The translations under genes were made by a program, and so were the position numbers. Of a stretch of 64,000 nucleotides of DNA, positions 24,677 through 33,744 are shown piece by piece. How positions within the stretch are numbered: position 1 is the first letter of the stretch; each line of letters starts with the position of its first letter. Below the pieces are notes generated by a model, which saw only the letters and a program-made list of their open reading frames with translations, had not been told where the DNA came from and did not search any database. The stretch is taken from the NCBI RefSeq assembly GCF_004522095.1, contig NZ_SPUI01000003.1, positions 434,001-498,000 of the forward strand, read 5' to 3'. The stretch is from Nocardioides sp. 503 (GTDB taxonomy: Bacteria; Actinomycetota; Actinomycetes; Propionibacteriales; Nocardioidaceae).

Positions 24677-26022
24677 TGCGCGTCCGCACCCTCAGCACCC
24701 CGGAGCTGGGCAACCGCAGCTACGTCGTCGACGACGGCGCCGTCAGCATCGTCATCGACCCCGCCCGTGACCTCGACCGGCTCGAACCGCTGCTCGACCA
24801 CGACGTCTCCCACGTGCTGGAGACGCACGTCCACAACGACTACGTGTCCGGCGGCCACGAGCTGGCCCGGCGCACGGGAGCGGCGTACGCCGTCAACGCG
24901 GCCGACGAGGTCGCCTTCGACCGCCTGCCGCTGCACGACGGGGAGGAGCTGCGCGCAGGCTCCCTCAGCATCGGCGTGCTGGCCACGCCGGGCCACACCC
25001 CGACCCACCTGTCGTACGTCGTGCGGGACCTCGCCGCCCCGCTCGACGCGCCGGTGGTGTTCAGCGGAGGGTCGCTGCTCTACGGCACCGTCGGACGCAC
25101 CGACCTGGTCTCACCCGACCTCACCGCCGACCTCGCGCAGGCGCAGCACGCGTCGGCGGCGCGGCTCGGCGCGCTCCCGGGCGACGCCGCGCTCTACCCC
25201 ACCCACGGCTTCGGGTCCTTCTGCGCCGGCGGCGCCTCCTCCGGCGCCGAGGCCTCCACCATCGCCCACGAGCGGCTCCACAACCCGGCGCTGACCACGG
25301 CCTCGCCCGTGGAGTTCGCCGACGTGCTGGTCGCCTCCTTCACGGCCTACCCGGCCTACTACGAGCACATGGCGCCGCTCAACCGCCGCGGCGCGGCGGC
25401 CGTCGACCTCACGACCCCGCTCACCCCGGCCCCGCCGGCCACGGTCACGGCGCTGCTGCGCGGCGGCGCGATGGTCGTCGACCTCCGCCCGGCCGCCGAC
25501 TTCGCCGCGGAGCACGTCGCAGGCACGGTCAGCGTCAACCTCGGCACGCAGTTCGCGACCTACGTCGGCTGGCTCGCCCCGTGGGGCCGGCCCTTGGTCG
25601 TGCTCGGTGCCAAGCCCGAGGAGGTCGCCGAGGGACGGCGGCAGCTGGTGCGCATCGGCATCGACGACGTCGTCCCCGCCTGGGGCGCCCCCGACGAGTA
25701 CGGCGGACCCGGCGAGGTGCGCGCCTACCGGCGCGCGACCTTCGCGGACCTCGCCGCCGACCGCGCCCCGGGCGACGTCGTGGTCGACGTGCGCCGGCGC
25801 GACGAGCACGAGGAGGGTCGCGTCGTCGGGGCGGTCAACCTGCCCCTGCACGAGCTCGAGGAGCGCCGCGGCGAGATCCGGCCCGGGGCGCGCGTGTGGG
25901 TCCACTGCGCCGGGGGCTTCCGAGCCGGCACCGGCGCCTCCCTGCTCGAGCGCCACGGCCGCGAGGTCGTCCACGTGGACGACTCGTTCGACGCCGCGGT
26001 CGCGCTGGGCCTCGTCGAGTAG
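24676..26022 (+). CDS. Persulfide-dioxygenase-like MBL-fold protein fused to two rhodanese domains
   Basis: 448 residues. Residues 1-240 are a metallo-beta-lactamase domain of the ETHE1/persulfide dioxygenase group: ETHVHNDYVSGG (H51, H53, D55; Tyr replaces the last His of HxHxDH) and TPGHTPTHLSYV (H106, H110). FSGGSLLYGTVGRTDL follows, where Gly at 130-131 stands in place of the iron-binding Asp of ETHE1. Residues ~255-340 are a rhodanese domain without active cysteine. The last ~100 residues are a rhodanese with loop HCAGGFRAG. The order MBL, inactive rhodanese, active rhodanese resembles CstB of staphylococci, which turns persulfide into thiosulfate. The altered metal site makes the reaction uncertain. 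Confidence 0.88.
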   Translation: MRVRTLSTPELGNRSYVVDDGAVSIVIDPARDLDRLEPLLDHDVSHVLETHVHNDYVSGGHELARRTGAAYAVNAADEVAFDRLPLHDGEELRAGSLSIGVLATPGHTPTHLSYVVRDLAAPLDAPVVFSGGSLLYGTVGRTDLVSPDLTADLAQAQHASAARLGALPGDAALYPTHGFGSFCAGGASSGAEASTIAHERLHNPALTTASPVEFADVLVASFTAYPAYYEHMAPLNRRGAAAVDLTTPLTPAPPATVTALLRGGAMVVDLRPAADFAAEHVAGTVSVNLGTQFATYVGWLAPWGRPLVVLGAKPEEVAEGRRQLVRIGIDDVVPAWGAPDEYGGPGEVRAYRRATFADLAADRAPGDVVVDVRRRDEHEEGRVVGAVNLPLHELEERRGEIRPGARVWVHCAGGFRAGTGASLLERHGREVVHVDDSFDAAVALGLVE

Positions 26023-28317
26023 TCAGCCCCGGGTCAGCGGGGGCGGCTCGTGCGCCGTCACCGGCGGGAGCGGACCGTCGTACCGCTCGACGCGCACCAG
26101 CACGTGCGCGCCGCTCGTGGCCTGCGACAGGGTCGAGGTGGGCTCGTCGGGGGTGAGGACGTTGACGTTGCCGTGCACGCAGTCGGCGACCTCCGGCGCC
26201 GAGGGGTCGTACCACGCGCCCGTGTGCATCTGTGCGACTCCCGGCAGCAGGGCGTCGCTGACGTGGACGCCGGCGAGCAGGGACCCGTGGGCGCTGACGA
26301 CGCGCACGACGTCGCCGTCGGCCAGGCCACGGGCGGCGGCGTCCGCGGGGTGGAGCCGGATCGGCTCCCTGCCGGCCACCTTGGTCGAGCGGCTCGCCGC
26401 GCCCATGTCGAGCTGGCTGTGCAGGCGGTGGGTGGGCTGGTTGCACAGCAGGTGCAGGTCGTACGTCGCCGCGTCGGCCGAGCCCCACCACCGGCGGGGC
26501 TCGCGCCACTCGGCGTGCGGCGCGACGTCCGCGAGGCCGGCCGCCTCGAGGGAGGAGGACCACAGCTCGATCCGCCCGCTCGGCGTCTGCAGCGGGTGCG
26601 CCTCGGGGTCGCGGACGAAGGCGGTGAAGACCGGGTCGTCGTAGGGCGGCGCGTCGAGGTCGACGCCGCCGGTCTCCCAGAACTCCGCGAACGCAGGGGC
26701 GCCGGCGGGCGCGCGTCCGGTGGAGCGCCAGTCCTCGTAGAGCCGCTCGAGCCAGGCGCGGGCGTCGAGCCCGTGGTCGTGCGACGACCCGAGCCGCTCG
26801 GCGAGCCGGCCGAAGATCCACAGCTCCTCGCGCGCCTCGCCCGGCGGCGGCACCGCCCGCGGCGAGGCCCGCAGCCGGGTGTCGCCGTTGCCGGCGGCGA
26901 CGTCGTCGCGCTCGAGGCTCGCCGCGACCGGGAGCACGACGTCGGCGTGCTTGGCGGTCGCGGTCCAGTGCGTCTCGTGCACGACGAGGGTGTCGAGGCG
27001 CGCCAGCGCACGACGCAGCCGCCGCAGGTCCTGGTGGTGGTGGAAGGGGTTCCCGCCCGCCCAGTACGCCAGTCGCACGGCGGGCAGCCGCAGGGACCCG
27101 CCGTCGTAGGGCAGGTCGGCGCCGGGCGTGAGCAGCAGGTCGGCGATCCGCGCGCACGGGATGTGGTCCGGCACCGGGTTGGCGCCCTGGCCGAACGTCG
27201 GCAGCGGCACGGCGACCCGGCCGACGCCGTAGTCGCCCATCGACCCGAGCCCGTGCGTGAAGCCGCCGCCGGGGAGCCCGACCTGGCCGAGGAACGCCGC
27301 CAGCGTCAGCCCGGCGAAGACCGGCTGCTCGCCGCGCTCCCCGCGCTGCAGGGCGTAGACGACGTTGACCAGCGTGCGGCCGGCCGCCATCTCGTGCGCG
27401 AGCGCCCGGATCCGCTCGGCCGGGGTGCGCGAGATCGCCGAGGCCCACGCGGGCGTCTTGGGCACCCCGTCGGTCTCGCCCAGCACGTAGGCCCGGACGC
27501 GGTCGGCGCCGACCGTGCACCTGGCCAGGAACTCCTCGTCGGCCAGGCCGTCCACCACCAGCACGTGGATCAGGGCGAGCATCACGGCGGTGTCGGTGCC
27601 GGGCATCACCCCGACCCACTCGGCGTCGAGCCCGTCCATGGCGTCGTCGCGCTGGGCCGACAGCGAGACCACGCGCGTGGTCCGCGCGGCCGACCGGGCG
27701 AGGGCACCGCCGACGTGGCGCGTCTGCCCGCCGGGAACGACCCAGCCGTTGCTCCGCCGTACGCCACCGAAGGTGACGAGGAGGTCGGTGTGCTCCTCGA
27801 CCTGGGTCCACGACACCGGTCGCTGCCGGACGTCGGCGGCGGCGGGCGCACCGACGAGGTGCGGCAGCAGCACGATGCTCGCGCCCCGGCTGTAGTCGTT
27901 GACCGAGCGCACGTAGCCGCCGATCCCGTTGAGGAACCCGTGCACCTGGCTCTGCGGGTGGTGCAGGCGTCCGGCGCTCCCCCAGCCGTAGGAACCGCCG
28001 AAGATCGCCTCGTTGCCGTGGGCCGACCGCACCCGGGCGAGCTCGCCCGCGACCAGGTCGAGGGCCGTGTCCCACTCGACCTCGACGTACTCGGCGCCGG
28101 CCCGGCCGCGGTCGTCGTCCGGGCCGGGGCCGCCCTCCAGCCACGCCCTGCGGACGGCAGGTCGGGTGACCCGCGAGCCGTGCCGCACCCCGTCGACCAC
28201 GTTGCCCATGGCCGCGGCCGACTCGTCCCCGTCGTGCGGCCGCACGGCCACCACGCCGGACTCGTCGGAGTCGACGAGGTAGGAGCCCCAGTGCGCACTG
28301 GTCTCGGTCGTCCTCAT
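26023..28317 (-). CDS. Molybdopterin-dependent S-/N-oxide reductase (BisC/TorZ/DMSO reductase family)
   Basis: 764 residues from ATG 28317, which has a TAGCGT box 8 nt upstream (leaderless pattern). There is no N-terminal Cys cluster for an iron-sulfur centre, so this is the DMSO-reductase subgroup with Ser-ligated molybdenum: Ser143 in NDYSRGAS matches the metal-binding Ser. Other family segments: GGSYGWGSAGRLHHPQSQ, AYWAGGNPFHHHQDL, LDTLVVHETHWTATAKHADV and, at the C-terminus, TGAWYDPSAPEVADCVHGN. There is no Tat signal, so it is probably cytoplasmic like BisC, which reduces biotin sulfoxide and methionine sulfoxide. It is divergent from the importer operon and converges on the persulfide gene with stops adjacent. 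Confidence 0.9.
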   Translation of the reverse strand: MRTTETSAHWGSYLVDSDESGVVAVRPHDGDESAAAMGNVVDGVRHGSRVTRPAVRRAWLEGGPGPDDDRGRAGAEYVEVEWDTALDLVAGELARVRSAHGNEAIFGGSYGWGSAGRLHHPQSQVHGFLNGIGGYVRSVNDYSRGASIVLLPHLVGAPAAADVRQRPVSWTQVEEHTDLLVTFGGVRRSNGWVVPGGQTRHVGGALARSAARTTRVVSLSAQRDDAMDGLDAEWVGVMPGTDTAVMLALIHVLVVDGLADEEFLARCTVGADRVRAYVLGETDGVPKTPAWASAISRTPAERIRALAHEMAAGRTLVNVVYALQRGERGEQPVFAGLTLAAFLGQVGLPGGGFTHGLGSMGDYGVGRVAVPLPTFGQGANPVPDHIPCARIADLLLTPGADLPYDGGSLRLPAVRLAYWAGGNPFHHHQDLRRLRRALARLDTLVVHETHWTATAKHADVVLPVAASLERDDVAAGNGDTRLRASPRAVPPPGEAREELWIFGRLAERLGSSHDHGLDARAWLERLYEDWRSTGRAPAGAPAFAEFWETGGVDLDAPPYDDPVFTAFVRDPEAHPLQTPSGRIELWSSSLEAAGLADVAPHAEWREPRRWWGSADAATYDLHLLCNQPTHRLHSQLDMGAASRSTKVAGREPIRLHPADAAARGLADGDVVRVVSAHGSLLAGVHVSDALLPGVAQMHTGAWYDPSAPEVADCVHGNVNVLTPDEPTSTLSQATSGAHVLVRVERYDGPLPPVTAHEPPPLTRG

Positions 28318-28393
28318 GGCGCTCGACGCTAGCGCGGCCGGACGCCGCGACGCACCGGATGAGACGGGAGCGGCGATCACACTCGTGGATGGG

Positions 28394-28443
28394 TTTGCAT
28401 CCATGACTCCTCTTGGACCCCCCTCGCCCGCCCGGCCTACAGT
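28394..28443 (+). promoter_or_regulatory. Shared sulfur-island promoter element (copy C), importer operon
   Basis: 28394-28419 carries TTTGCATCCATGACT followed by CCTCTTGGACC; after a 19-nt spacer comes TACAGT (28438-28443). By eye 20 of 26 positions match copy A. Unlike the other two copies it leaves an 86-nt leader before the ATG, within which TTGACT (28457-28462) could belong to a second promoter. Confidence 0.6.
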
Positions 28444-28529
28444 CGGACCGTCGCATTGACTACTAATTCGATCGACATACAGCGCTGTGCCGGTTCCGCA
28501 CGGCACGACCCACCCGAGGAGAACCCCCG

Positions 28530-30179
28530 ATGACGTCCCACCGAACCCGGCGCCACCCCTGGCGCGCTCTCGCCGCCGTCGCCGCCGTGCTGACCCTGGC
28601 CTCCGGCTGCGCGGCCTCGGGTGCCGGCAGCGAGCAGGGCAACGGCGAGAAGCAGGACGGCGGCGACCTGACGTTCCTCATCGACTCGCTCGGCGACACC
28701 TGGATCCCCAACAACAGCGCGATCTCCAGCTTCCAGGGCCACATCTGGGGCCACGTCACCGACAAGCTCGTCTACGTCGACGAGGAGGGCGCCGTCAGCC
28801 CGTGGGTCGCGGAGAGCTGGGAGCAGAACGCCGACGCGACGGAGTTCACCATCAAGCTCAAGGACGGCGTGACGTTCTCCGACGGGTCCCCCGTCGACGC
28901 CGACGCCGTCGTCGCCAACCTCGAGATCTGGGCCGACGGCCGGCCCGACGAGGGCATCAACCCGATCGGGCTGTTCCCGACGACGTACGACAGCGCCGAG
29001 GCGGTCGACCCGCTCACGGTCAAGGTGTCCTTCACGGCGCCGACGCTGGGCTTCATCCCGACCCTCGGCTACCACGGCTCGATCCTGGTCTCCCCCAAGA
29101 CGCTGGCGCTGCCGGCCGAGGAGCAGGCCGACCTGAGCAACGACATCGGGAGCGGCCCCTTCGTCGTGAAGTCGTGGAAGGAGGGCGACAGCGTCGTCCT
29201 CGAGAAGCGCGACGACTACGACTGGGCGCCCGAGGCGCTCGGCAAGCAGGGTCCGGCGACGCTCGACACGGTCACCTACAAGATCGTCGCCGAGCCGTCG
29301 GTCCGCACGGCCGCCGTCCAGTCCGGCCAGGCCGACGTCGCCTACAACCCCTCCCCGCAGGAGCTGGCGCCGTTCAAGGAGCAGGGCTACACCGTGGCCG
29401 CACCTCGCTACCTCGGCTTCGTCAACGGCTACGCGCTCAACACCAAGGTGGCGCCGTTCAACGACGTCAAGGTGCGCCAGGCGCTCCAGCAGGGCATCGA
29501 CCGCCAAGAGATCCTCGACACCGTCTACACCCAGGACTGGCTGCCCGCCGAGTCCTTCATCCAGAGCAACGTCCCGGGCGCGACCGACCACAGCGACGAG
29601 TTCGCCTTCGACCCCGACGCCGCCAAGGCGCTGCTCGACGAGGCCGGCTGGACGCCCGGTGGTGACGGCGTCCGCACCAAGGGCGGCAAGAAGCTGTCGC
29701 TGACGCTCTACCCCAACCCCTACCTGGCCACCTCGCAGGCGGTCGACGAGCTCGTCGCCCAGCAGCTCGGCGACCTCGGCTTCGACGTGAAGATCCAGGC
29801 CTACGACGTCGTGACCTACGGCGAGAAGGTGTCCTTCAGCAACCCGTCGGTCCCGGCCTACGAGGTGACGCGCAGCTTCATCGACGCCGGCACGGTGGCC
29901 GGCATCCTCACCGACAGCGACGGCGGGGAGAACTGGTTCAACGTCGGCCAGGACGACCCCAAGCTCGCCGAGCTCGGTCAGCAGGTGGCCAGCTCGGTGA
30001 ACACCGAGGAGCGCGAGCCGGTGCTCGACGAGCTGCAGAGCTACGTGCTGAAGCAGGCCTACTTCGTGCCGCTGACCCAGATCGTGCAGCGCCTCTACCT
30101 GCAGTCGCCCAAGCTGAAGGGCGTCAGCTACAACGGCGTCGCCTACGCGAACTTCTACACCGCCTACTTCGAGGGCTGA
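28530..30179 (+). CDS. ABC transporter substrate-binding lipoprotein, peptide/nickel family (SBP_bac_5)
   Basis: 549-residue extracellular solute-binding protein. ATG 28530 follows GAGGAG. The lipoprotein signal is RALAAVAAVLTLASGC with lipobox LASGC at about residue 27. The mature protein has the cluster C (DppA/OppA) layout: FQGHIWGHVTDKLVYVDEE, PWVAESWEQNADATEFTIKL, VRQALQQGIDRQEILDTVY, DPDAAKALLDEAGW. Such proteins bind peptides, opines, glutathione, nickel chelates or other bulky polar molecules, so the organosulfur substrate may be amino-acid or peptide linked. First gene of a seven-gene operon that also encodes two LLM enzymes. Confidence 0.92.
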   Translation: MTSHRTRRHPWRALAAVAAVLTLASGCAASGAGSEQGNGEKQDGGDLTFLIDSLGDTWIPNNSAISSFQGHIWGHVTDKLVYVDEEGAVSPWVAESWEQNADATEFTIKLKDGVTFSDGSPVDADAVVANLEIWADGRPDEGINPIGLFPTTYDSAEAVDPLTVKVSFTAPTLGFIPTLGYHGSILVSPKTLALPAEEQADLSNDIGSGPFVVKSWKEGDSVVLEKRDDYDWAPEALGKQGPATLDTVTYKIVAEPSVRTAAVQSGQADVAYNPSPQELAPFKEQGYTVAAPRYLGFVNGYALNTKVAPFNDVKVRQALQQGIDRQEILDTVYTQDWLPAESFIQSNVPGATDHSDEFAFDPDAAKALLDEAGWTPGGDGVRTKGGKKLSLTLYPNPYLATSQAVDELVAQQLGDLGFDVKIQAYDVVTYGEKVSFSNPSVPAYEVTRSFIDAGTVAGILTDSDGGENWFNVGQDDPKLAELGQQVASSVNTEEREPVLDELQSYVLKQAYFVPLTQIVQRLYLQSPKLKGVSYNGVAYANFYTAYFEG

Positions 30180-30185
30180 GCGCAG

Positions 30186-31196
30186 ATGACGGACACCCGG
30201 TCCCGGCGCCTGGTCTCCCGCCCGTACCTGACCTACGCGCTGCAGCGCGTCGTCCAGGCCGCGGTCGTGGTGCTGCTCGCCTACTGCTTCACGTTCCTGG
30301 TGATCAGCGTGCTGCCGGGTGACCCCGTCTCCAACACCCTGCGCAACCCCGAGAACAACTTCACCGAGGACGAGATCGCCCGGATCATCGGCTACTACGG
30401 GCTCGACCAGCCGATCCACGTGCAGCTGTGGGAGTCGCTCACGCGCTTCCTCCGGCTGGACCTCGGCGTCTCGCTGCGCAGCAACCTGCCGGTCTCGCGC
30501 GCCATCAGCGAGGTGATCGGCTCGACGGTCGTGCTGGCCCTCAGCGCCCTCGTCGTCGCGGTGGTGCTCGCCTTCGGCGTCGCCTACGGCGTCCGCAACC
30601 TGCCGACGCCGCTGGCTCGACCGCTGCGCGCACTGCCCTCGCTGTTCCTGTCGGTGCCGAACTTCGTCATCGGCCTGCTGCTGATCAACGTCTTCGCCTT
30701 CCAGCTCGGGCTGTTCTTCGTGACCGACTCCGAGGGCGGGACGGCGACCTTCTTCGCCGCGGTCGCGCTCGGCATCCCGGTCTCGGCGCAGATCGCGGAG
30801 GTGCTCATCGCCAACCTCGACCACGAGTCGCGGCAGGAGTACGCCAGCTTCGCCACCTCACGGGGACTCAGCAGGTCGAGGCTCTTCTGGCGTCACCTGC
30901 TCAAGCCGTCGTCGCTGCCGGTCGTGACCGTCATCGCCCTCACCGTCGGCGAGCTGCTCGGCGGGGCGCTGATCACCGAGACGATCTTCGGCCGGACCGG
31001 CATCGGCAGCCTCGTGCAGCGCGCGGTGACCACCCAGGACCTGCCGGTCCTCCAGGCCGTCGTGGTGCTGGCGGCCGTGACGTTCGTCGTGGTCAACCTG
31101 GTCGTCGACCTCGTCTATCCCCTGCTCGACCCGCGGGTCGACCTGCGCGGCGCCACCAAGCGCGTCCGCCCCGTCACCGAGGCGGTGCCCGCATGA
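30186..31196 (+). CDS. ABC transporter permease, DppB family
   Basis: 336 residues, 6 nt after the binding-protein gene. It has an N-terminal membrane segment (VVQAAVVVLLAYCFTFLVIS), an extracytoplasmic loop with PGDPV and GLDQPIHVQLWES, then five further helices and the coupling loop EYASFATSRGLSRSRLFWRH (EAA-like), followed by GELLGGALITETIFGRTGIG, all typical of DppB/OppB. It forms the channel with the next gene product. Its stop overlaps the start of the DppC gene (ATGA). Confidence 0.93.
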   Translation: MTDTRSRRLVSRPYLTYALQRVVQAAVVVLLAYCFTFLVISVLPGDPVSNTLRNPENNFTEDEIARIIGYYGLDQPIHVQLWESLTRFLRLDLGVSLRSNLPVSRAISEVIGSTVVLALSALVVAVVLAFGVAYGVRNLPTPLARPLRALPSLFLSVPNFVIGLLLINVFAFQLGLFFVTDSEGGTATFFAAVALGIPVSAQIAEVLIANLDHESRQEYASFATSRGLSRSRLFWRHLLKPSSLPVVTVIALTVGELLGGALITETIFGRTGIGSLVQRAVTTQDLPVLQAVVVLAAVTFVVVNLVVDLVYPLLDPRVDLRGATKRVRPVTEAVPA

Positions 31197-32062
31197 CGAC
31201 CATCACCACCGAGGCCCCCCAGGCTCCCGGCGGCTGGAAGCCGTCGGCACTGCGCCGGGGCGGGGGCTCGCGCCGGGTGCCGCCGGTCGGCGTCCTGCTC
31301 TCGTTCACGATGCTGCTGCTCGTCGTCGGCTGGTCGCTGGCCCCCGGCCTGTTCACGGGGCAGGACCCCGCCCGCGGGGTGCCCGCCGAGGCCTTCCAGG
31401 GCCCGAGCCTGGCGCACCTGTTCGGCACCGACCACCTCGGCCGCGACGAGTTCGCGCGCGTCGTGCACGGCTCTGCCTCCTCCGTCACCAGCGCCCTGGT
31501 CGCCGTGGCCATCGGCGTCGTCGTCGGCGGCCTCGTCGGTCTGGTCGCCGGCTTCATCGGCAGCTGGGTCGACGTGGTCCTCTCACGGGTCGTCGACGTG
31601 CTGCTCGCGATCCCGAGCTTCCTGCTGGCCGTCGTGGTCGTCAGCGCCCTGGGCTTCGAGACCATCAACGCCGCCATCGCCACCGGCGTGTCCGCGGTCG
31701 CCGTCTTCGCGCGGGTCATGCGCTCGGAGGTGCTCAAGACCCGTCGCGCCGTGTTCGTCGAGGCCTCGCTGCTGCTCGGCGGCTCCCGCTGGCACGTGCT
31801 CGTGCGCCACGTGCTCCCCAACGCCTCCCGCTCCGTGCTCAACCTCGCGGTGCTCCAGTTCGGCCTCTCGATCCTGGTGATCGCCGGTCTGGCCTTCCTC
31901 GGGTACGGCGACCCGCCCCCCGCCTCCGACTGGGGCCTGCTGGTGTCCAGCGGCAAGGACTACCCGCTGGCCCCCTGGCTGGTCTACGCCCCGGCCGTCG
32001 TCACGATCGCCACCGTCCTCTCTGCGAACAGGATCAGCCGATGGCTCCGCAAGACCGACTGA
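31193..32062 (+). CDS. ABC transporter permease, DppC family
   Basis: 289 residues from ATG 31193. It has a cytoplasmic N-terminal tail of about 35 residues, a first membrane segment (GVLLSFTMLLLVVGWSLAPG), the conserved HLFGTDHLGRDEFARVVHG after it, further helices, and the coupling loop VEASLLLGGSRWHVLVRHVL. Ends with WGLLVSSGKDYPLAPW as usual for DppC. Pairs with the DppB-like protein. Its last 22 nt overlap the start of the ATPase gene. Confidence 0.93.
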   Translation: MTTITTEAPQAPGGWKPSALRRGGGSRRVPPVGVLLSFTMLLLVVGWSLAPGLFTGQDPARGVPAEAFQGPSLAHLFGTDHLGRDEFARVVHGSASSVTSALVAVAIGVVVGGLVGLVAGFIGSWVDVVLSRVVDVLLAIPSFLLAVVVVSALGFETINAAIATGVSAVAVFARVMRSEVLKTRRAVFVEASLLLGGSRWHVLVRHVLPNASRSVLNLAVLQFGLSILVIAGLAFLGYGDPPPASDWGLLVSSGKDYPLAPWLVYAPAVVTIATVLSANRISRWLRKTD

Positions 32063-33744
32063 ACGCGCTGTCCGAGGGCGGCACCGCCACCCTCGAGGTC
32101 CCGCCCGCCACGGAGGCCGGAGCGCCACCGGTGCTGGTCTCGGTGCGCGACCTCTGCGTCTCCTACGGCGGCCACCAGGTCGTCTCCGACGTCTCCTTCG
32201 ACCTCCCCCGCGGCCACCGCCTGGCCCTCATCGGCGAGTCGGGGTCGGGCAAGTCGACGATCGCGCGCTCCCTGCTGCGGCTGCTGCCTGCCGGCGTCGG
32301 CAAGGCGCGCGGCACCATCGAGGTGCAGGGCCAGGACGTGCTGACCCTTCCCGAGCGGCACTTCCGGCCGCTGCGGGGCCGCACGATCGGGTTCGTCCCG
32401 CAGGACCCCGCGAGCTCGCTCAACCCGGTGCGCACCATCGGCTCCCAGGCCCGCGAGGCCTCGGCGCTGCTGCCCGGCGACCTGTCCAAGGCGCAGCGCC
32501 ACCAGGCGGTGGTCGAGGTCCTCCAGCGGGTGGGTCTCGACGACCCCGAGCGGGTCCTGGCGTCGTACCCGCACCAGCTCTCGGGCGGCATGCTCCAGCG
32601 GGTGCTGATCGGCTTCGCGGTGCTGCCCGAGCCCGCGCTCCTGGTGGCCGACGAGCCCACCTCGGCGCTCGACGTCACGATCCAGAAGCGGATCCTCGAC
32701 CTGCTCGACGAGCTGCGCGACTCCCTCGACATCAGCCTGCTCCTGATCACCCACGACCTCGCGATCGCCGCCGAGCGCGCCGACTCGGTGGTCGTGCTCA
32801 AGGACGGCCGCGTCCAGGAGGCCGGACCCACGGCACGGGTCTCCAGCGCACCCACCTCCGACTACGCCAAGCGGCTGCACGCCGACGTCCCCGCGCTCAA
32901 CCCCGACCGGTACGCCGACCTCCGCGACGTCGGCGCGGCCCGCCGCGCCCGGGCGTCGGACGAGGGGCCCAAGATCGCCGTCCGCGGGGTCAGCAAGACG
33001 TTCACCGTCGACCGCAGCAGGCTGACGGCGGTCGACGACCTGTCCTTCGAGGTCCCGGCCGGCACCACCCACGCGATCGTCGGCGAGTCCGGGTCGGGCA
33101 AGACCACGACCATCCGGCTCCTCCTCGGCCTCGAGACGCCGGACGCCGGCTCGATCGAGGTCGCCGGCGAGCGGGTCGACGGGCGCACCCACGGCGAGCT
33201 GCGCAGCCTGCGACGCCACCTCCAGTTCGTCTACCAGAACCCGTTCACCTCGTTGGACCCGACGTGGAAGGTCGAGCGCCTGGTCCGCGAGCCGCTCGAC
33301 CGGTTCCGGATCGGCACCAAGGACGAGCGTCGTGCTGCCGTGCGCGAGGCGCTCGACGCCGTCGGGCTCGACCAGACCCTGCTCGCGCGCCGTCCCGACG
33401 CCCTCTCGGGCGGACAGCGTCAGCGCGTCGCCATCGCGCGGGCGCTCGTGCTGAAGCCCGACGTCATCGTGCTCGACGAGCCGACCTCGGCCCTCGACGT
33501 GAGCGTGCAGGCCGACATCGTGCAGGTGCTGCTGACCCTGCAGGCCGAGCTGGGGCTCACCTACGTCTTCGTCTCGCACGACCTGGCGCTGGTGCGCCAG
33601 CTCGCGCACACCGTCACCGTCGTCCGGCGCGGGCGGGTCGTCGAGGAGGGCACCGTCGCCCAGATCTTCGACGCGCCCCGCGAGGACTACACCCGGACGC
33701 TGCTCGACTCGATCCCCGACGCCCACCACGGGAGGACGTCGTGA
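32041..33744 (+). CDS. Fused DppD-DppF-type ABC transporter ATPase
   Basis: 567 residues with two complete ATPase domains in one chain, equivalent to the separate DppD and DppF subunits. Domain 1 (~30-265): Walker A GESGSGKST, Q-loop FVPQDPASSLNP, signature LSGGMLQR, Walker B LLVADEPTSALD, H-loop ITHDLAI. Domain 2 (~320-555): Walker A GESGSGKTTT, Q-loop FVYQNPFTSLDP, signature LSGGQRQR, Walker B VIVLDEPTSALD, H-loop SHDLALV. All catalytic residues are intact. ATG 32041 lies inside the end of the DppC gene. The fused form is common in actinobacterial peptide-type importers. Confidence 0.94.
   Translation: MAPQDRLNALSEGGTATLEVPPATEAGAPPVLVSVRDLCVSYGGHQVVSDVSFDLPRGHRLALIGESGSGKSTIARSLLRLLPAGVGKARGTIEVQGQDVLTLPERHFRPLRGRTIGFVPQDPASSLNPVRTIGSQAREASALLPGDLSKAQRHQAVVEVLQRVGLDDPERVLASYPHQLSGGMLQRVLIGFAVLPEPALLVADEPTSALDVTIQKRILDLLDELRDSLDISLLLITHDLAIAAERADSVVVLKDGRVQEAGPTARVSSAPTSDYAKRLHADVPALNPDRYADLRDVGAARRARASDEGPKIAVRGVSKTFTVDRSRLTAVDDLSFEVPAGTTHAIVGESGSGKTTTIRLLLGLETPDAGSIEVAGERVDGRTHGELRSLRRHLQFVYQNPFTSLDPTWKVERLVREPLDRFRIGTKDERRAAVREALDAVGLDQTLLARRPDALSGGQRQRVAIARALVLKPDVIVLDEPTSALDVSVQADIVQVLLTLQAELGLTYVFVSHDLALVRQLAHTVTVVRRGRVVEEGTVAQIFDAPREDYTRTLLDSIPDAHHGRTS

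Noticed and set aside
28318..28393. A fourth copy of the CTCTTGGAC element in front of the molybdoenzyme gene
   Set aside because: The -10-like TAGCGT (28331-28326) is there, but 19 nt upstream the hexamer is GGTGCG and the CATCC spacing does not fit.
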